A stretch of 64,000 nucleotides of DNA from Mesorhizobium sp. B2-7-1 (GTDB lineage: Bacteria; Pseudomonadota; Alphaproteobacteria; Rhizobiales; Rhizobiaceae): assembly GCF_006440735.1 (NCBI RefSeq), contig NZ_VFUA01000013.1, forward strand, positions 28,770 through 92,769. Reading direction: 5' to 3'. This document shows, in pieces, positions 1 through 8,523 of this stretch (its first letter is position 1; every line of letters starts with the position of its first letter). The position numbers were made by a program, and so were the translations under genes. Below the pieces are notes generated by a model. The model was not told the origin of the DNA. It saw only the letters and a program-made list of their open reading frames with translations, and did no database searches.

Positions 1-1
1 G

Positions 2-223
2 CGCGAGATCGCGGAAGTGATCGGCGCCGGCCTCAACGTGCCGGTGGTCTCGCTGTCGCAGGAAGAAGCGGCGGACCATTTCGGATGGCTTTCCATCTTC
101 GCGGGCCTCGACATGCCAGCGTCCAGCGAATGGACGCGTGCGCATCTCGGCTGGCAGCCGACCGGACCTGGCCTCATCGCCGACCTCGAGCGGATGGATT
201 ATTCGCAAGCCGCCGCGGCTTAG
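2..223 (+). CDS. SDR/NAD-dependent epimerase-type protein, C-terminal fragment
   Basis: Only the last 73 residues are in the window; the frame is open from base 2 and ends at TAG 221-223. The tail contains the segment EAADHFGWLSIFAGLD and ends with RAHLGWQPTGPGLIADLE, wording typical of the C-terminus of extended-SDR (nucleoside-diphosphate-sugar epimerase-like) oxidoreductases, where 'LGW.PT.PGL..DL' closes the substrate lobe. The Rossmann fold and the catalytic Tyr-Lys pair lie upstream of the window, so substrate and cofactor cannot be judged. It converges on the GntR gene that follows, so it is not part of the Liv operon. Confidence 0.75.
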   Translation, partial: REIAEVIGAGLNVPVVSLSQEEAADHFGWLSIFAGLDMPASSEWTRAHLGWQPTGPGLIADLERMDYSQAAAA

Positions 224-272
224 CGCCATGTCTCTTGGCGGTTCGGCGATCCAGCTGAACCGCCTCATGTTC

Positions 273-980
273 CTAAGCGCGCAGCAAATCCGCCAGGCTG
301 TCCGACTTCTCGACCTTGTCGGTGAGATCCAGTCCCGACAAAAGGTCGACCAGATGGCTGTTCATCAGGGCGGCCGCGTCGGCGCTGTCGCCGGCCTCGA
401 TCGCATCGACCAGGGCGTGATGGGCATGCTTTTCGCAGGTGGCGTCGCGGCGCTTCCAGTAGAGCGCGATGATCAGCGAGGAGTGCGAGACGAGGTCGCG
501 CACGAAATTGGTGAACACCGAATGCGCCGCGATCTCGGCAATGCCGACATGGAAGCGCGCCGACAGCATGATGGCGTCGCTGTCGCGGCCGTCATGCAGC
601 GCCTCGTGCTCCTTCTCCAGATGCGCCCGCAATTGCACGATGTCTGACGGCACCGCCGTCCTGGCGGCAAGTGCTGCCACCTTGGGTTCGATCAGCGCCC
701 TCGCCTCGAACACTTCCCGCGCCTCGGTCTTCGAGGGCTGCGCGACGAAGGCGCCGCGATTTGGCTCCAGCCGGGCCAGCCGGTCATGCGCGAGCGCCTG
801 CAAGGCGGAGCGAACGACGGTGCGGCTCACCGAATAGATCGAGGCCAGTTCGTCCTCCGGCAGCTTGGTGCCTGGCGCGAGACGATGGCTGACGATGGCA
901 TCCCTCAACCCATAATAGATCGGCGACCAGCGCGCCGCCGGCTTGTCGTCTCGATCTTCTTCCCTGAGTACCGTCAACAT
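273..980 (-). CDS. GntR-family regulator, FadR subfamily (FCD domain)
   Basis: A 235-residue protein with an N-terminal winged helix-turn-helix (about residues 20-85; 'LPEDELASIYSVSRTVVRSA' is the recognition region) and an all-helical FCD ligand domain (about 95-225) with the metal/ligand histidines expected of this subfamily (FHVGIAEIA, HALVDAIEAGD). I chose the ATG at 980; an upstream TTG at 1022 would add 14 residues. It is the last gene on the minus strand after the racemase and the Liv importer and most likely controls them in response to their substrate. The 14-bp palindrome at 6611-6624 upstream of the importer has the GT-AT-AC core usual for FadR/VanR-type operators. The effector is unknown. 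Confidence 0.85.
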   Translation of the reverse strand: MLTVLREEDRDDKPAARWSPIYYGLRDAIVSHRLAPGTKLPEDELASIYSVSRTVVRSALQALAHDRLARLEPNRGAFVAQPSKTEAREVFEARALIEPKVAALAARTAVPSDIVQLRAHLEKEHEALHDGRDSDAIMLSARFHVGIAEIAAHSVFTNFVRDLVSHSSLIIALYWKRRDATCEKHAHHALVDAIEAGDSADAAALMNSHLVDLLSGLDLTDKVEKSDSLADLLRA

Positions 981-1110
981 ACTTTCAATGCGCAGGCCCG
1001 AAATGGCCCGATCTGCCCCCAAATCGCCGGCAGCCCGTCCAATCTAGTATCGCTCGCGCGGCGGTCAATCCCACCTGTCCGGCGCCGGCCGTCCGGCGGC
1101 ATGAAGCCGC

Positions 1111-1854
1111 CTAGACGATCTCGGCTTGCGTGGGCGACAGCGGTGCGAACATGCCGGCGAACCGCTTGCCGCGCGGAGCCGCATAGCCGCCGATCTTCGA
1201 TGTCTTCAAGCCGACCTTGAACAGGCTCTCGGCCAGCGTGACGGCGCAGACGACGCCGTCCAGCACCGGAACGCCGTGCTCCTCGGACAGGCTGTGCGCA
1301 AGGTCGGCCATGCCGGCACAGCCAAGCACGATCGCTTCGGCCCTGTCCTCGCTGATGGCGCGCGCGATCTCCTGCGAGATCCGGTGTCTTGCATTCGAGC
1401 CCGGACGTTCGAGCTCGAGCACGGCGACGTCCGACGAGCGCACCTTGGCGCAGCGCGACGCGAGGCCGTATTTCGCCAGATTGTGCTCGATCGCCGGAAC
1501 CGAACGGGCAAGCGTGGTGACGACGCTGAACTTGCCGGCGACGAGGCTCGCCATATGGAACGCCGCCTCGCCGATGCCGATGACGGGAGCCTCGGTGGCG
1601 CAGCGCGCCGCGTCCAGCCCGGTGTCGTCGAAACAGGCGATGACATAGGCATCGGCCGCCGGCGCCTTGCCCATCTCGGCGATGATGCCCGGAATGGCGA
1701 AGACCTCGTCGAAATAACCTTCGATGCTCGGCGGGCCGTCGGCCGGATTGACGGCGACGATCTGGGTCGAGCCGGAGGCGACACTCGCTGCCGCCTCGCC
1801 GATCTTGGCGGTCATCGATTGGGTGGTGTTGGGATTGATGACGAGAATGCGCAT
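1111..1854 (-). CDS. Asp/Glu/hydantoin racemase family protein
   Basis: 247 residues, the usual length of hydantoin/aspartate racemases. The N-terminus MRILVINPNTTQSMT is the family hallmark. Two cysteines that would serve as the two-base catalytic pair are present: in VIACFDDTG (about residue 74) and in VLGCAGMADL (about residue 182). Such cofactor-independent enzymes invert the alpha-carbon of hydantoins, amino acids or related compounds such as allantoin. The gene follows livF by only a few bases and is last in the importer operon, so it probably epimerises whatever the importer brings in. No hydantoinase or carbamoylase gene is in the window, so the substrate stays open. Confidence 0.85.
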   Translation of the reverse strand: MRILVINPNTTQSMTAKIGEAAASVASGSTQIVAVNPADGPPSIEGYFDEVFAIPGIIAEMGKAPAADAYVIACFDDTGLDAARCATEAPVIGIGEAAFHMASLVAGKFSVVTTLARSVPAIEHNLAKYGLASRCAKVRSSDVAVLELERPGSNARHRISQEIARAISEDRAEAIVLGCAGMADLAHSLSEEHGVPVLDGVVCAVTLAESLFKVGLKTSKIGGYAAPRGKRFAGMFAPLSPTQAEIV

Positions 1855-1865
1855 TCCAATCAGCC

Positions 1866-2588
1866 TCAGATCTCGCCGCCGAGATAAAGACGCTTGACCC
1901 GGTCGTCGGTCAGCAATTCGGCGGAGTTGCCGCTCAGCGCGACACTGCCGGTGGTCAGCGCATAGGCGCGCTGCGATATGCGCAGCGCCATGCGCGAATT
2001 CTGCTCGACCAAAAGCACGCTGACCTTCTCGTCGCGGTTGATGGCGACGATCGAGCGGGCGATGTCCTGGACGAGCTTGGGCGCGACGCCGAGCGACGGC
2101 TCGTCGAGCAGCAGGAGCTTCGGCTTCGCCATCAGCGCGCGGCCGATGACCAGCATCTGCTGCTCGCCGCCGCTCATCGTGCCGGCAGCCTGCGAGAAGC
2201 GTTCCTTCAGCCGCGGGAAGCGACCCAGCACCATCTCCATCGACGCGGCGATCTCGGCCTTGCTGGTGCGGGTGAAGGCGCCCATCAGGAGGTTGTCCCT
2301 GACCGACATGAAGGGGAAGACGCGGCGCCCTTCCGGCACCATGGCGATGCCCATCTTGACGATCTCGTCGGGGGCCGCGCCGTCGATGCGCTTGCCGCCA
2401 TAATGGATTTCGCCAGTCCTGATCTTGCGCAGGCCGGTGATGGCGCGAAGGATCGACGACTTGCCGGCACCGTTGGCGCCGATCAGCGCGACGGTCTCGC
2501 CCTCATTGACCTCAAGCGAGACGCCCTTCAGCGCATAGACGTGGTCGTAATAGAGCTCGACATTGGCAAAGTTCAGGATCTGGTTCAT
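1866..2588 (-). CDS. livF: Branched-chain-type ABC transporter ATP-binding protein LivF
   Basis: A 240-residue ATPase with Walker A GANGAGKSSI (about 36-45), signature LSGGEQQ-like TMSGGEQQMLVIGRAL (about 138), Walker B LLLLDEPSLGVAP and the LVEQN switch region typical of LivF. It couples ATP hydrolysis to the HAAT-type permeases LivH and LivM on the cytoplasmic face. Its start overlaps the stop of livG by four bases (ATGA), so the two ATPases are translationally coupled. The binding-protein sequence suggests an amide- or hydantoin-like substrate as readily as an amino acid. Confidence 0.93.
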   Translation of the reverse strand: MNQILNFANVELYYDHVYALKGVSLEVNEGETVALIGANGAGKSSILRAITGLRKIRTGEIHYGGKRIDGAAPDEIVKMGIAMVPEGRRVFPFMSVRDNLLMGAFTRTSKAEIAASMEMVLGRFPRLKERFSQAAGTMSGGEQQMLVIGRALMAKPKLLLLDEPSLGVAPKLVQDIARSIVAINRDEKVSVLLVEQNSRMALRISQRAYALTTGSVALSGNSAELLTDDRVKRLYLGGEI

Positions 2589-3364
2589 AGGCCGATCGCC
2601 TCGTCTTCGCTGCCGAGATAGGCTTCGATCACCTTCTCGTCGGCCTGGATTTCCGACGGCGTTCCCTCGGCGATCTTCTGCCCGAAATTGAGCACGACGA
2701 GCCGGTCCGAAATCTTCATCACGGCCGGCATGTCGTGCTCGACGAGCAGGATGGTCAGGCCGCGCTCGCGCAGGCGCCGCACCATTTCCACCATACGCAT
2801 GGTCTCGTCGTGGTTCATGCCGGCGAAGGGCTCGTCGAGCAGCAGGATGGACGGGTTGGTGGCGAGGCCGATGGCGATGCCCAGCGCCCGCAAATGGCCA
2901 TGCGGCAGGTTGCGGGCAGTCTCATTGGAGAGCGAGGAGAGGCCGAGCAGTGTCAGGATCTCGTCGGCCGATTGGCCGAAGGCCGCTTCGTCCGTCTTCG
3001 CCGCGCCGGTGCCGAGGAAGAAACCGAAGAGGCTCGCCTTGGAGCGCAGATGGTGCGCGATGATGACGTTGTCGCGCACGCTCATGTTCCTGAAGATCGT
3101 CGTTTCCTGGAAGGTGCGCACCACGCCCCTGCGGGCGGCGATATGGGGAGCAAGACCAGATATGCGTTCGCCCTTCAGCCGCACTTCGCCCGTCGTGGGC
3201 TTGAGGAACGACGAGATCAGCTTGAACAAAGTCGACTTGCCGGCGCCGTTCGGACCGATCACCGACAGGATCTCCTTCTCGCGCACCGAGAAGGAGACGT
3301 TGTTGACCGCGACGAGACCGCCGAAGCGCTTTGTCAGGCCGGAGACTTCGAGCATTTCGGCCAT
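2585..3364 (-). CDS. livG: Branched-chain-type ABC transporter ATP-binding protein LivG
   Basis: 259 residues with Walker A GPNGAGKSTLFK, the Q-loop, a modified signature region around NLPHGHLRALGIAIGLA (usually LSYGQQR), Walker B ILLLDEPFAGMN and switch motif LLVEHDM. The C-terminal GQKIAEGTPSEIQADEKVIEAYLG tail is characteristic of LivG. The signature reading LPHG in place of LSYG is a visible departure but occurs in this transporter class. It sits between livM (3-nt gap) and livF (4-nt overlap). Confidence 0.93.
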   Translation of the reverse strand: MAEMLEVSGLTKRFGGLVAVNNVSFSVREKEILSVIGPNGAGKSTLFKLISSFLKPTTGEVRLKGERISGLAPHIAARRGVVRTFQETTIFRNMSVRDNVIIAHHLRSKASLFGFFLGTGAAKTDEAAFGQSADEILTLLGLSSLSNETARNLPHGHLRALGIAIGLATNPSILLLDEPFAGMNHDETMRMVEMVRRLRERGLTILLVEHDMPAVMKISDRLVVLNFGQKIAEGTPSEIQADEKVIEAYLGSEDEAIGL

Positions 3365-3367
3365 GGC

Positions 3368-4348
3368 TCAACCCTTCTTCCGGGTCATTTCGGCAAGGCT
3401 GAGCAGGCCGTTGGGCAGCACCAGCATCAGGACGATCATCAGGCCGGAATAGATGAGCAGCTGGAACTGGCCGGTCTGGAACAGGAGGTCCCAACCGAAA
3501 TAGAGCACCAGCGTGCCGAGCATCGGTCCGAACACGTAACCCAGGCCGCCGAGGAAGCAGTTCAGCATGAAGTTGACGGAATCGGTGACGGTGAAGCTCG
3601 ACGGGTAGATCGACTGCGAGATGGCGGCAAAGATGGCGCCGGAAACACCGCCGAAGAAGGACGAGACGGCATAGGCGATGACGCGCAGATAAGCGATGTT
3701 GACGCCGATCGAGGAAGCAAGCTCCTCATTCTGCTGAAGCGACTGGCAGAGCTTGCCGATGCGCGAATTGACCAGCCGGTACATGACCGCGAAGCAGACT
3801 ACCATCACGGTCACCGCCAGCAGATAGAAGGCGAGCCGCGAATTCTGCAGCGTGGCGAAATCGGGGATCAGCGTGACGCCGAAGACCGACAGCGCGCCGG
3901 GCAGCGGGATGCTGACGATGCCCTTTGCTCCGTTGGTGATCGGCAGCGCCAGCGCGAGCAGCCGCGCCACCTCGGTCAACACCAGCGTGACCATGGCGAA
4001 ATAGACGCCGCGCAGGCGCAGGATCGGCAGGCCGATCAGCACGCTGGCAGCGGCGCAGAACAGCCCCGCGACGGGCAGCGTCAGCCAGAACGACCAGCCA
4101 TGGTTCATCACCAGTATGGCCGAGACATAGCCGCCCATCAGCGCATAGGCGCCCTGTCCGATGTTGATGCGGCCGATATAGAAGGTGAGCCAGACACCGG
4201 CGCTGGCGATGCTGAGCAGCGCCACCGAGGTCAGCGTGTAATAGAGGTCGAAGCGGCCGCTCGACGAGATGGCGGCCGGCACGGCGACAAAGACGATCGC
4301 GAGGAAGGCGACGACCGCGGCGATCCTGGTGTTGCGATTGAGGGTCAT
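3368..4348 (-). CDS. livM: Branched-chain-type ABC transporter permease LivM
   Basis: 326 residues, strongly hydrophobic with roughly ten membrane helices. It has the LivM hallmarks: GRINIGQGAYALMGGYVSA after the first helices, and the coupling region around 'NSRIGKLCQSLQQNEELASSIGVNI' (about residues 190-215) that contacts the ATPases. It forms the inner-membrane channel with LivH. The start ATG at 4348 is 7 nt from the end of livH. Confidence 0.92.
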   Translation of the reverse strand: MTLNRNTRIAAVVAFLAIVFVAVPAAISSSGRFDLYYTLTSVALLSIASAGVWLTFYIGRINIGQGAYALMGGYVSAILVMNHGWSFWLTLPVAGLFCAAASVLIGLPILRLRGVYFAMVTLVLTEVARLLALALPITNGAKGIVSIPLPGALSVFGVTLIPDFATLQNSRLAFYLLAVTVMVVCFAVMYRLVNSRIGKLCQSLQQNEELASSIGVNIAYLRVIAYAVSSFFGGVSGAIFAAISQSIYPSSFTVTDSVNFMLNCFLGGLGYVFGPMLGTLVLYFGWDLLFQTGQFQLLIYSGLMIVLMLVLPNGLLSLAEMTRKKG

Positions 4349-4355
4349 TGCGCGA

Positions 4356-5222
4356 TCAACCCCACGGCTTGCCCATCAGCCCGTTGGGACGGACCGACAG
4401 GAACACCATCAGGGCGGCGAAGATGACGAGGTAGGTCACGTCGCCATATTCGCGCAGCACGGTGAGGCCGACCGACTCCATCATGCCGAGGATGAAGCCG
4501 CCGGCGATCGCGCCGCCGACGACGCCGGCGCCGCCGATCATCACCATCAGGAAGGCCTTGATCGAGATCGGCCCGCCAATGCCGGAATTGACGCCGGTGA
4601 TGGTGACCAGAAGCCCACCGACGACCCCCGCGAGCATAGCGCCCATGGCGAAGCCGATCATCGAGTAGCGGTCGACGCGGACGCCCATGAGCTGGGCGGC
4701 GACGCGGTCCTGGGCGAGCGCCCGCATGGCGCGGCCAACCCGGCTGTATTGCATGTAAAGGACGAAAGCGGCGATGAAGATGATGGCCAAAGCGCCGACG
4801 ACGAGCCGGTCATAGGGCATGATGATGCCGGCATCGTTGAAGACGCCCTTGACGATCTTGGGAACGCCGCGCTGCTTTTCGCCGAACAGAAGCAGGATGA
4901 CGGCGTCGAAGAAGAAGGCCGTCGCAGCGGCGAGCAGCATGGTGCTTTCCTCGCGGTGGCTGCGCCTGATGACGGTGCGGAAGAGGAATTTCTCCATCAG
5001 CGCGCCGATGACGGCGAGCGTGACGCCGGAGGCGAGCAGCGCCACCACGAAAGGCAGCCCGAGCTGGCCATAGATGGTATAGGTGATGAACCCGCCCAGC
5101 ACATACATCTGGCCGTGGGCGAAATTGAGCACGTTCATCAGGGCGAAGATCAGGGTCAGGCCCAGCGCGATCAGCGCGTATTGGGCACCGAGATACAATC
5201 CGTTGGCGATGACCTGTTCCAT
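4356..5222 (-). CDS. livH: Branched-chain-type ABC transporter permease LivH
   Basis: 288 residues and about eight membrane helices. The N-terminal NGLYLGAQYALIALGLTLIF and NFAHGQMYVLGGFITY are textbook LivH; the EAA-like loop RVGRAMRALAQDRVAAQLMG (about residues 165-184) contacts the ATPases. It pairs with LivM. A strong stem-loop at 5239-5272 separates it from the binding-protein gene upstream, so its expression is probably lower than that of the binding protein. Confidence 0.93.
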   Translation of the reverse strand: MEQVIANGLYLGAQYALIALGLTLIFALMNVLNFAHGQMYVLGGFITYTIYGQLGLPFVVALLASGVTLAVIGALMEKFLFRTVIRRSHREESTMLLAAATAFFFDAVILLLFGEKQRGVPKIVKGVFNDAGIIMPYDRLVVGALAIIFIAAFVLYMQYSRVGRAMRALAQDRVAAQLMGVRVDRYSMIGFAMGAMLAGVVGGLLVTITGVNSGIGGPISIKAFLMVMIGGAGVVGGAIAGGFILGMMESVGLTVLREYGDVTYLVIFAALMVFLSVRPNGLMGKPWG

Positions 5223-5238
5223 GGATACCTTCGATCTT

Positions 5239-5272
5239 CCGCGGGGTCCGGCCTATCGTCCGGCCCCCGCGG
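5239..5272 (-). other. Intercistronic stem-loop between binding-protein gene and livH
   Basis: Arms 5239-5251 and 5260-5272 pair over 13 positions with one mismatch around an 8-nt loop (CCGCGGGGTCCGG against CCGGCCCCCGCGG). It lies 32 nt after the stop of the binding-protein gene and 16 nt before livH. There is no T-run behind it, so it is not a canonical terminator. In ABC operons such hairpins usually stabilise the upstream binding-protein message; that role is inferred. Confidence 0.7.
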
Positions 5273-5304
5273 CAAGCTTGAGGAAATGACGTTCGAAGGT
5301 AACG

Positions 5305-6507
5305 CTAGTCGACGGAGCCGACGAACAGGGTTTGGAAAGCGCCATCCTTGTATTCGTTGACCACCATCGGCACCGAGAGCTGGCGCTTCTGGCCGAACGA
5401 CGTCGTGCCGACATAGCCCAGCTTGGCGTCCCCCTTGAGAAAGGGATTGGGCGCGGTGAAGGTGTCCATGGTCTTCTTGAATTCCGCGACGTCATTGATG
5501 GCGGCAGGATTGGCCTTCAGCGTGTCGATTATGTATTCCAGCGCGTAAACCTTGGTGTTGGATTCATCGTTATATTCGCCGAACATCTTGGTGTAGCGGG
5601 TGACGAACTCTTTCATCGTGTCGGAGGCGATCTCCGGCGTGGAAGCGCCGCCGACGGAGATGAAGCCGTTGGCGTATTCGCCGGCGCCTTCCTCCAGAAC
5701 CTTGGCGTCCTGTGCCGTTTCGGTCGAGATCAGGCCTTCATAGCCGAGCTCGCGGGCAGCGCGGATGAGCAGCGGCGCGTTGGCCGGCGCCACGCCGGAC
5801 AAGACGAGCAGGTCGGGCTTCAGCGCGACGATCGGCGTCAGCACCGGCGTGAAGTCGCGGGTGTCGTTCTGGTAGGTGTCGTTCTGGGCGACGATTTCGA
5901 GGCCGAGCGCTTTGGCCGCCTCGACGCCGCCGTCACGCTGGCTGAGCGGATCGGACTCATTCGCGGCGACAAAGGCGATCTTCTTCACGCCTTTGTTTTC
6001 CTTGAGGTATTTGTAGATCGCCGGACCGGACTGATAGTTGGCGATCATGCCGAGTACGGCATTGGAGGCCGGCTTCTGGTAGAGCGCCTTGGGGAAAGCG
6101 TAGGGGAAATAAATGATGCCGTTGGCCTCGGCGACCGGGCGCACCGCGGCAGCACCGTCATCGACATTCGGGCCCACGACATAGTGGACGCCTTCCTGCG
6201 CCATTTTCTCCATGCCGGCGATGGCACGCTTGGGATCCTTCTGGTCGTCGAAGGTGACGATGTTGACGTTGTAGGTGTCGTTGCCAATCTTGACGCCGCC
6301 TGTCTCGTTGATCCAGGCGGCGCGGGTCTGCATCGAGCGCACGTTCGAGGTGCCCCAGGCGGCCGCCGGACCGCTGGTGACGCCGACAAAACCGATCTTC
6401 AGTTCCTTGTTTTCAGCCTGCGCATACGAAATGCCGACAGCGGCAATCGCCAGGGTCGAGACGGCGCCGAGCGCCATTGATTTCAAAGTCGAGCGACGGT
6501 TGATCAT
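5305..6507 (-). CDS. Periplasmic substrate-binding protein of Liv/urea-type ABC importer
   Basis: 400 residues with a cleavable signal peptide (RR at residues 4-5, hydrophobic stretch about 10-27, cleavage after AQA). The mature part starts ELKIGFVGVTSGPAAAWG, the Peripla_BP_6 beginning in which the ligand-gripping Ser/Gly turn lies. It captures the substrate in the periplasm and delivers it to LivH/LivM. First gene of a six-gene operon (binding protein, livH, livM, livG, livF, racemase) with the GntR gene behind. The palindrome at 6611-6624 is about 104 nt upstream of the start. The ligand is not readable from sequence; the linked racemase argues for a chiral amino-acid or hydantoin-like compound. 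Confidence 0.9.
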   Translation of the reverse strand: MINRRSTLKSMALGAVSTLAIAAVGISYAQAENKELKIGFVGVTSGPAAAWGTSNVRSMQTRAAWINETGGVKIGNDTYNVNIVTFDDQKDPKRAIAGMEKMAQEGVHYVVGPNVDDGAAAVRPVAEANGIIYFPYAFPKALYQKPASNAVLGMIANYQSGPAIYKYLKENKGVKKIAFVAANESDPLSQRDGGVEAAKALGLEIVAQNDTYQNDTRDFTPVLTPIVALKPDLLVLSGVAPANAPLLIRAARELGYEGLISTETAQDAKVLEEGAGEYANGFISVGGASTPEIASDTMKEFVTRYTKMFGEYNDESNTKVYALEYIIDTLKANPAAINDVAEFKKTMDTFTAPNPFLKGDAKLGYVGTTSFGQKRQLSVPMVVNEYKDGAFQTLFVGSVD

Positions 6508-6610
6508 AGCTACAGTTCCCCTTGGTTATCGCGCTTTGTGTTTTGCTCGTAGGCTGCGCGTATAGCGTAAGGGAAACCGGCTGCGGCATATTGTCAACAT
6601 CTTTCTTCAG

Positions 6611-6624
6611 TATTGTATACAATA
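6611..6624. promoter_or_regulatory. Perfect 14-bp palindrome, putative GntR (FadR-type) operator
   Basis: TATTGTATACAATA is a perfect inverted repeat with the GT-AT-AC core common to FadR/VanR-type GntR operators. On the minus strand it is immediately followed by a TTGACA hexamer (about 6592-6597) that could be the -35 of the importer promoter; no convincing -10 was placed. The likely binder is the FadR-type regulator at 273-980. Confidence 0.7.
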
Positions 6625-6779
6625 TTTTGACCGAATGTGTGCGATGACCTGCCAAGCCCTTACAGGATCAGTATTCAAGGAGGCCTGGTCCGGGCGACGA
6701 AAGCCACCCCAGCGACTCGGATAAGTTCGTAAGGACCATAAACGCAAAGAGGGTCGAGGCTTATGGCCCCCGTGGGATC

Positions 6780-7049
6780 CTACTTCCCGCAATAGTGGTC
6801 GTTGATATCGTTCACGGCATTCGCGTCCGGTCCGACGCGGTGATACGCGCAGGCGCCCGCCGCCGTGTTGGTCATCTGCTGGTCGTAGTAGCGCGGACCG
6901 CCGAACAGCGTCTCGATGATGTCGTCGCTGGCCGGGACATAACGCTCCTGTTCGGTGACGCGGTGGCGATGCTCGCCGGCGGCAGCCGGGCCCATCATCG
7001 CGGCTGCGGCGGCAAGCGTGAGCGCGGCGATTGCAAAATGTTTCGTCAC
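6780..7049 (-). CDS. Small exported protein of unknown function
   Basis: 89 residues from a GTG start with an AGAAGG ribosome site 8 nt upstream. The first 24 residues form a signal peptide (hydrophobic AIAALTLAAAAAMMGPAAA, cleavage after AAAG or AAA). The mature 65-residue part is polar, has two cysteines (in GACAYH and in HYCGK) that could form a disulfide, and contains 'ETLFGGPRYYDQQ'. I do not recognise the family. It lies 87 nt downstream of the ECF sigma gene on the same strand and could be a member of its regulon, but no separate ECF41-type promoter was found in front of it. Confidence 0.6.
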   Translation of the reverse strand: MTKHFAIAALTLAAAAAMMGPAAAGEHRHRVTEQERYVPASDDIIETLFGGPRYYDQQMTNTAAGACAYHRVGPDANAVNDINDHYCGK

Positions 7050-7136
7050 GGCAGCGACCTTCTGGCAATTTGGATCTGCAGCATATCCAAAATCGCCAGC
7101 GGAGCAAAAGTTCCCATTTCCCTGCTTTCGACCCGG

Positions 7137-7997
7137 CTAGTGCAGATGTCGCAGCTTGTCGGGATTGCGCATGACGTAGATCGCCGTGATCCTGCCGTCC
7201 TCGATGTCGAGCGCCGTGGTCTGGAGCTCGCCATCGACCTCCAGCGTGACAAAGCCGGGCAGGCCGTTGATGAAGCCGTAACGGACCAGCTTCGAGCGGT
7301 TGTCCTTCAGCCATGCCGCCACGACCGCGTATTGCGTCATGACCGCCTCGAATCCGAGCGCCGGCTCGGTCGCCGCCGGGCGCTTGCCGCCGCCGTCGGC
7401 GTGGGCGGTGACATCGGCGCTCAGCATCGCGCCAAGCGCTTTCATGTCGCCGCTGCGCGAGGCGTTGAAGAAAGCCTCGGCGATCTCCAACCCGCGCTGC
7501 TTCTCGACCTTGAAGCGCGGCCGCGCCTCGCGGACATGCTCACGCGCGCGGGCGGCAAGCTGGCGGCATGCGGCGGGGTCCCGCTCGATCTCGGCCGCGA
7601 CTTCCTCGAACTGCAGGCCAAACACGTCATGCAGCAGGAAGGCGGCGCGCTCGAGCGGCGACAGGCGCTCCAGCGCCAGCATCAGCGGCAAGGTGACGTC
7701 GTCGGCCTCGTCTTCCTCCACCAGCGGCTCCGGCAGCCAGGGGCCGACATAGGTCTCGCGCTGATGGCGCGCGGATTTGAGCTGGTCGAGGCAAAGCCGC
7801 GTGACCGTGCGGCGCAGGAACGCCTCGGGCTGGCGCACCTCGGCGCGCTCGGTCCGCATCCGGCGGATGAAGGCCTCCTGCACCACGTCCTCGGCATCGG
7901 CGACCGAGCCAAGCATACGGTAGGCGACCCGCATCAGCTTCGGGCGCAGCGGCTGGAATTCCGCCGCCGCGCCCGTGAAAGCCGGCTCCGTCGTCAA
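7137..7997 (-). CDS. ECF41-type RNA polymerase sigma factor with SnoaL-like C-terminal domain
   Basis: 286 residues: sigma region 2 (about 14-80, AYRMLGSVADAEDVVQEAF), region 4 (about 108-160, LSPLERAAFLLHDVFGLQFEEVA) and a C-terminal SnoaL/NTF2-like extension. Three ECF41 hallmarks are present: WLPEP in the linker (87-91), DGGGK (201-205) and NPDKL near the end (278-282). In ECF41 proteins the C-terminal domain replaces an anti-sigma factor and controls activity from within. The start is a TTG at 7997 that overlaps the stop of the partner gene (TTGA), so the two are translationally coupled. The next ATG (residue 22) would cut into region 2. The signal it senses is unknown. Confidence 0.93.
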   Translation of the reverse strand: MTTEPAFTGAAAEFQPLRPKLMRVAYRMLGSVADAEDVVQEAFIRRMRTERAEVRQPEAFLRRTVTRLCLDQLKSARHQRETYVGPWLPEPLVEEDEADDVTLPLMLALERLSPLERAAFLLHDVFGLQFEEVAAEIERDPAACRQLAARAREHVREARPRFKVEKQRGLEIAEAFFNASRSGDMKALGAMLSADVTAHADGGGKRPAATEPALGFEAVMTQYAVVAAWLKDNRSKLVRYGFINGLPGFVTLEVDGELQTTALDIEDGRITAIYVMRNPDKLRHLH

Positions 7998-8491
7998 GCC
8001 GCAGCCGCCTTGTTGGCGGCCTGGACGGTGGCCTTATTGGCAGCCTTGATGGCCGCCGGATCGACAAAGCCGCCGAAGCCGACCGCGATGCGGTTCCAGC
8101 CATTGATTATGTTGATCATCAATGTGAGCTTCACGCGCTCCTCCTCGGAGAAATGCTCTTCCAGCGCTTCATAGGCCGCCTCATGCGTATGGCCTTCGCA
8201 AATCCTGGTCAGCGCCTCGGTCCAGCCGAGCGCGGCGCGCTCGCGGTCCGTATAGCACGGCGCCTCGCGCCAGGCCGACAACAGATAGATGCGCTGCTCG
8301 GTCTCGCCGCGCTCGCGGGCATAGGTCGAATGCATGTTGATGCAGTTGGCGCAGCCATTGATCTGCGAGGATCGGATCTCGACGAGCTCGGCAAGCACCG
8401 GATCGAGGCTGCCGGCGATGGCCAAAGAGGCGCGGTGCCACTCCTTCATCAGCGAAGGGGCGGCGGCAAGGGGGTCAAGTCTGACAGTCAT
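7994..8491 (-). CDS. Carboxymuconolactone decarboxylase/AhpD-like protein, ECF41 partner
   Basis: 165 residues with the AhpD-type redox motif CANCINMHS (CxxC followed by a histidine two turns later), as in alkylhydroperoxidase-like CMD proteins. This is the 'C' in the COE set (carboxymuconolactone decarboxylase, oxidoreductase or epimerase) that is nearly always encoded beside ECF41 sigma factors and is their main target. The ATG at 8491 has AAGGA upstream; a longer in-frame start at 8644 is rejected because it would run through the ECF41 promoter. A low-complexity Ala/Lys-rich tail (about residues 145-165) ends the protein. It probably reduces peroxides or other electrophiles in the cytoplasm; the substrate is unknown. 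Confidence 0.9.
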   Translation of the reverse strand: MTVRLDPLAAAPSLMKEWHRASLAIAGSLDPVLAELVEIRSSQINGCANCINMHSTYARERGETEQRIYLLSAWREAPCYTDRERAALGWTEALTRICEGHTHEAAYEALEEHFSEEERVKLTLMINIINGWNRIAVGFGGFVDPAAIKAANKATVQAANKAAAA

Positions 8492-8523
8492 GGTCGGTTC
8501 CTTTCGTTTGTTTCCGACTTCAA

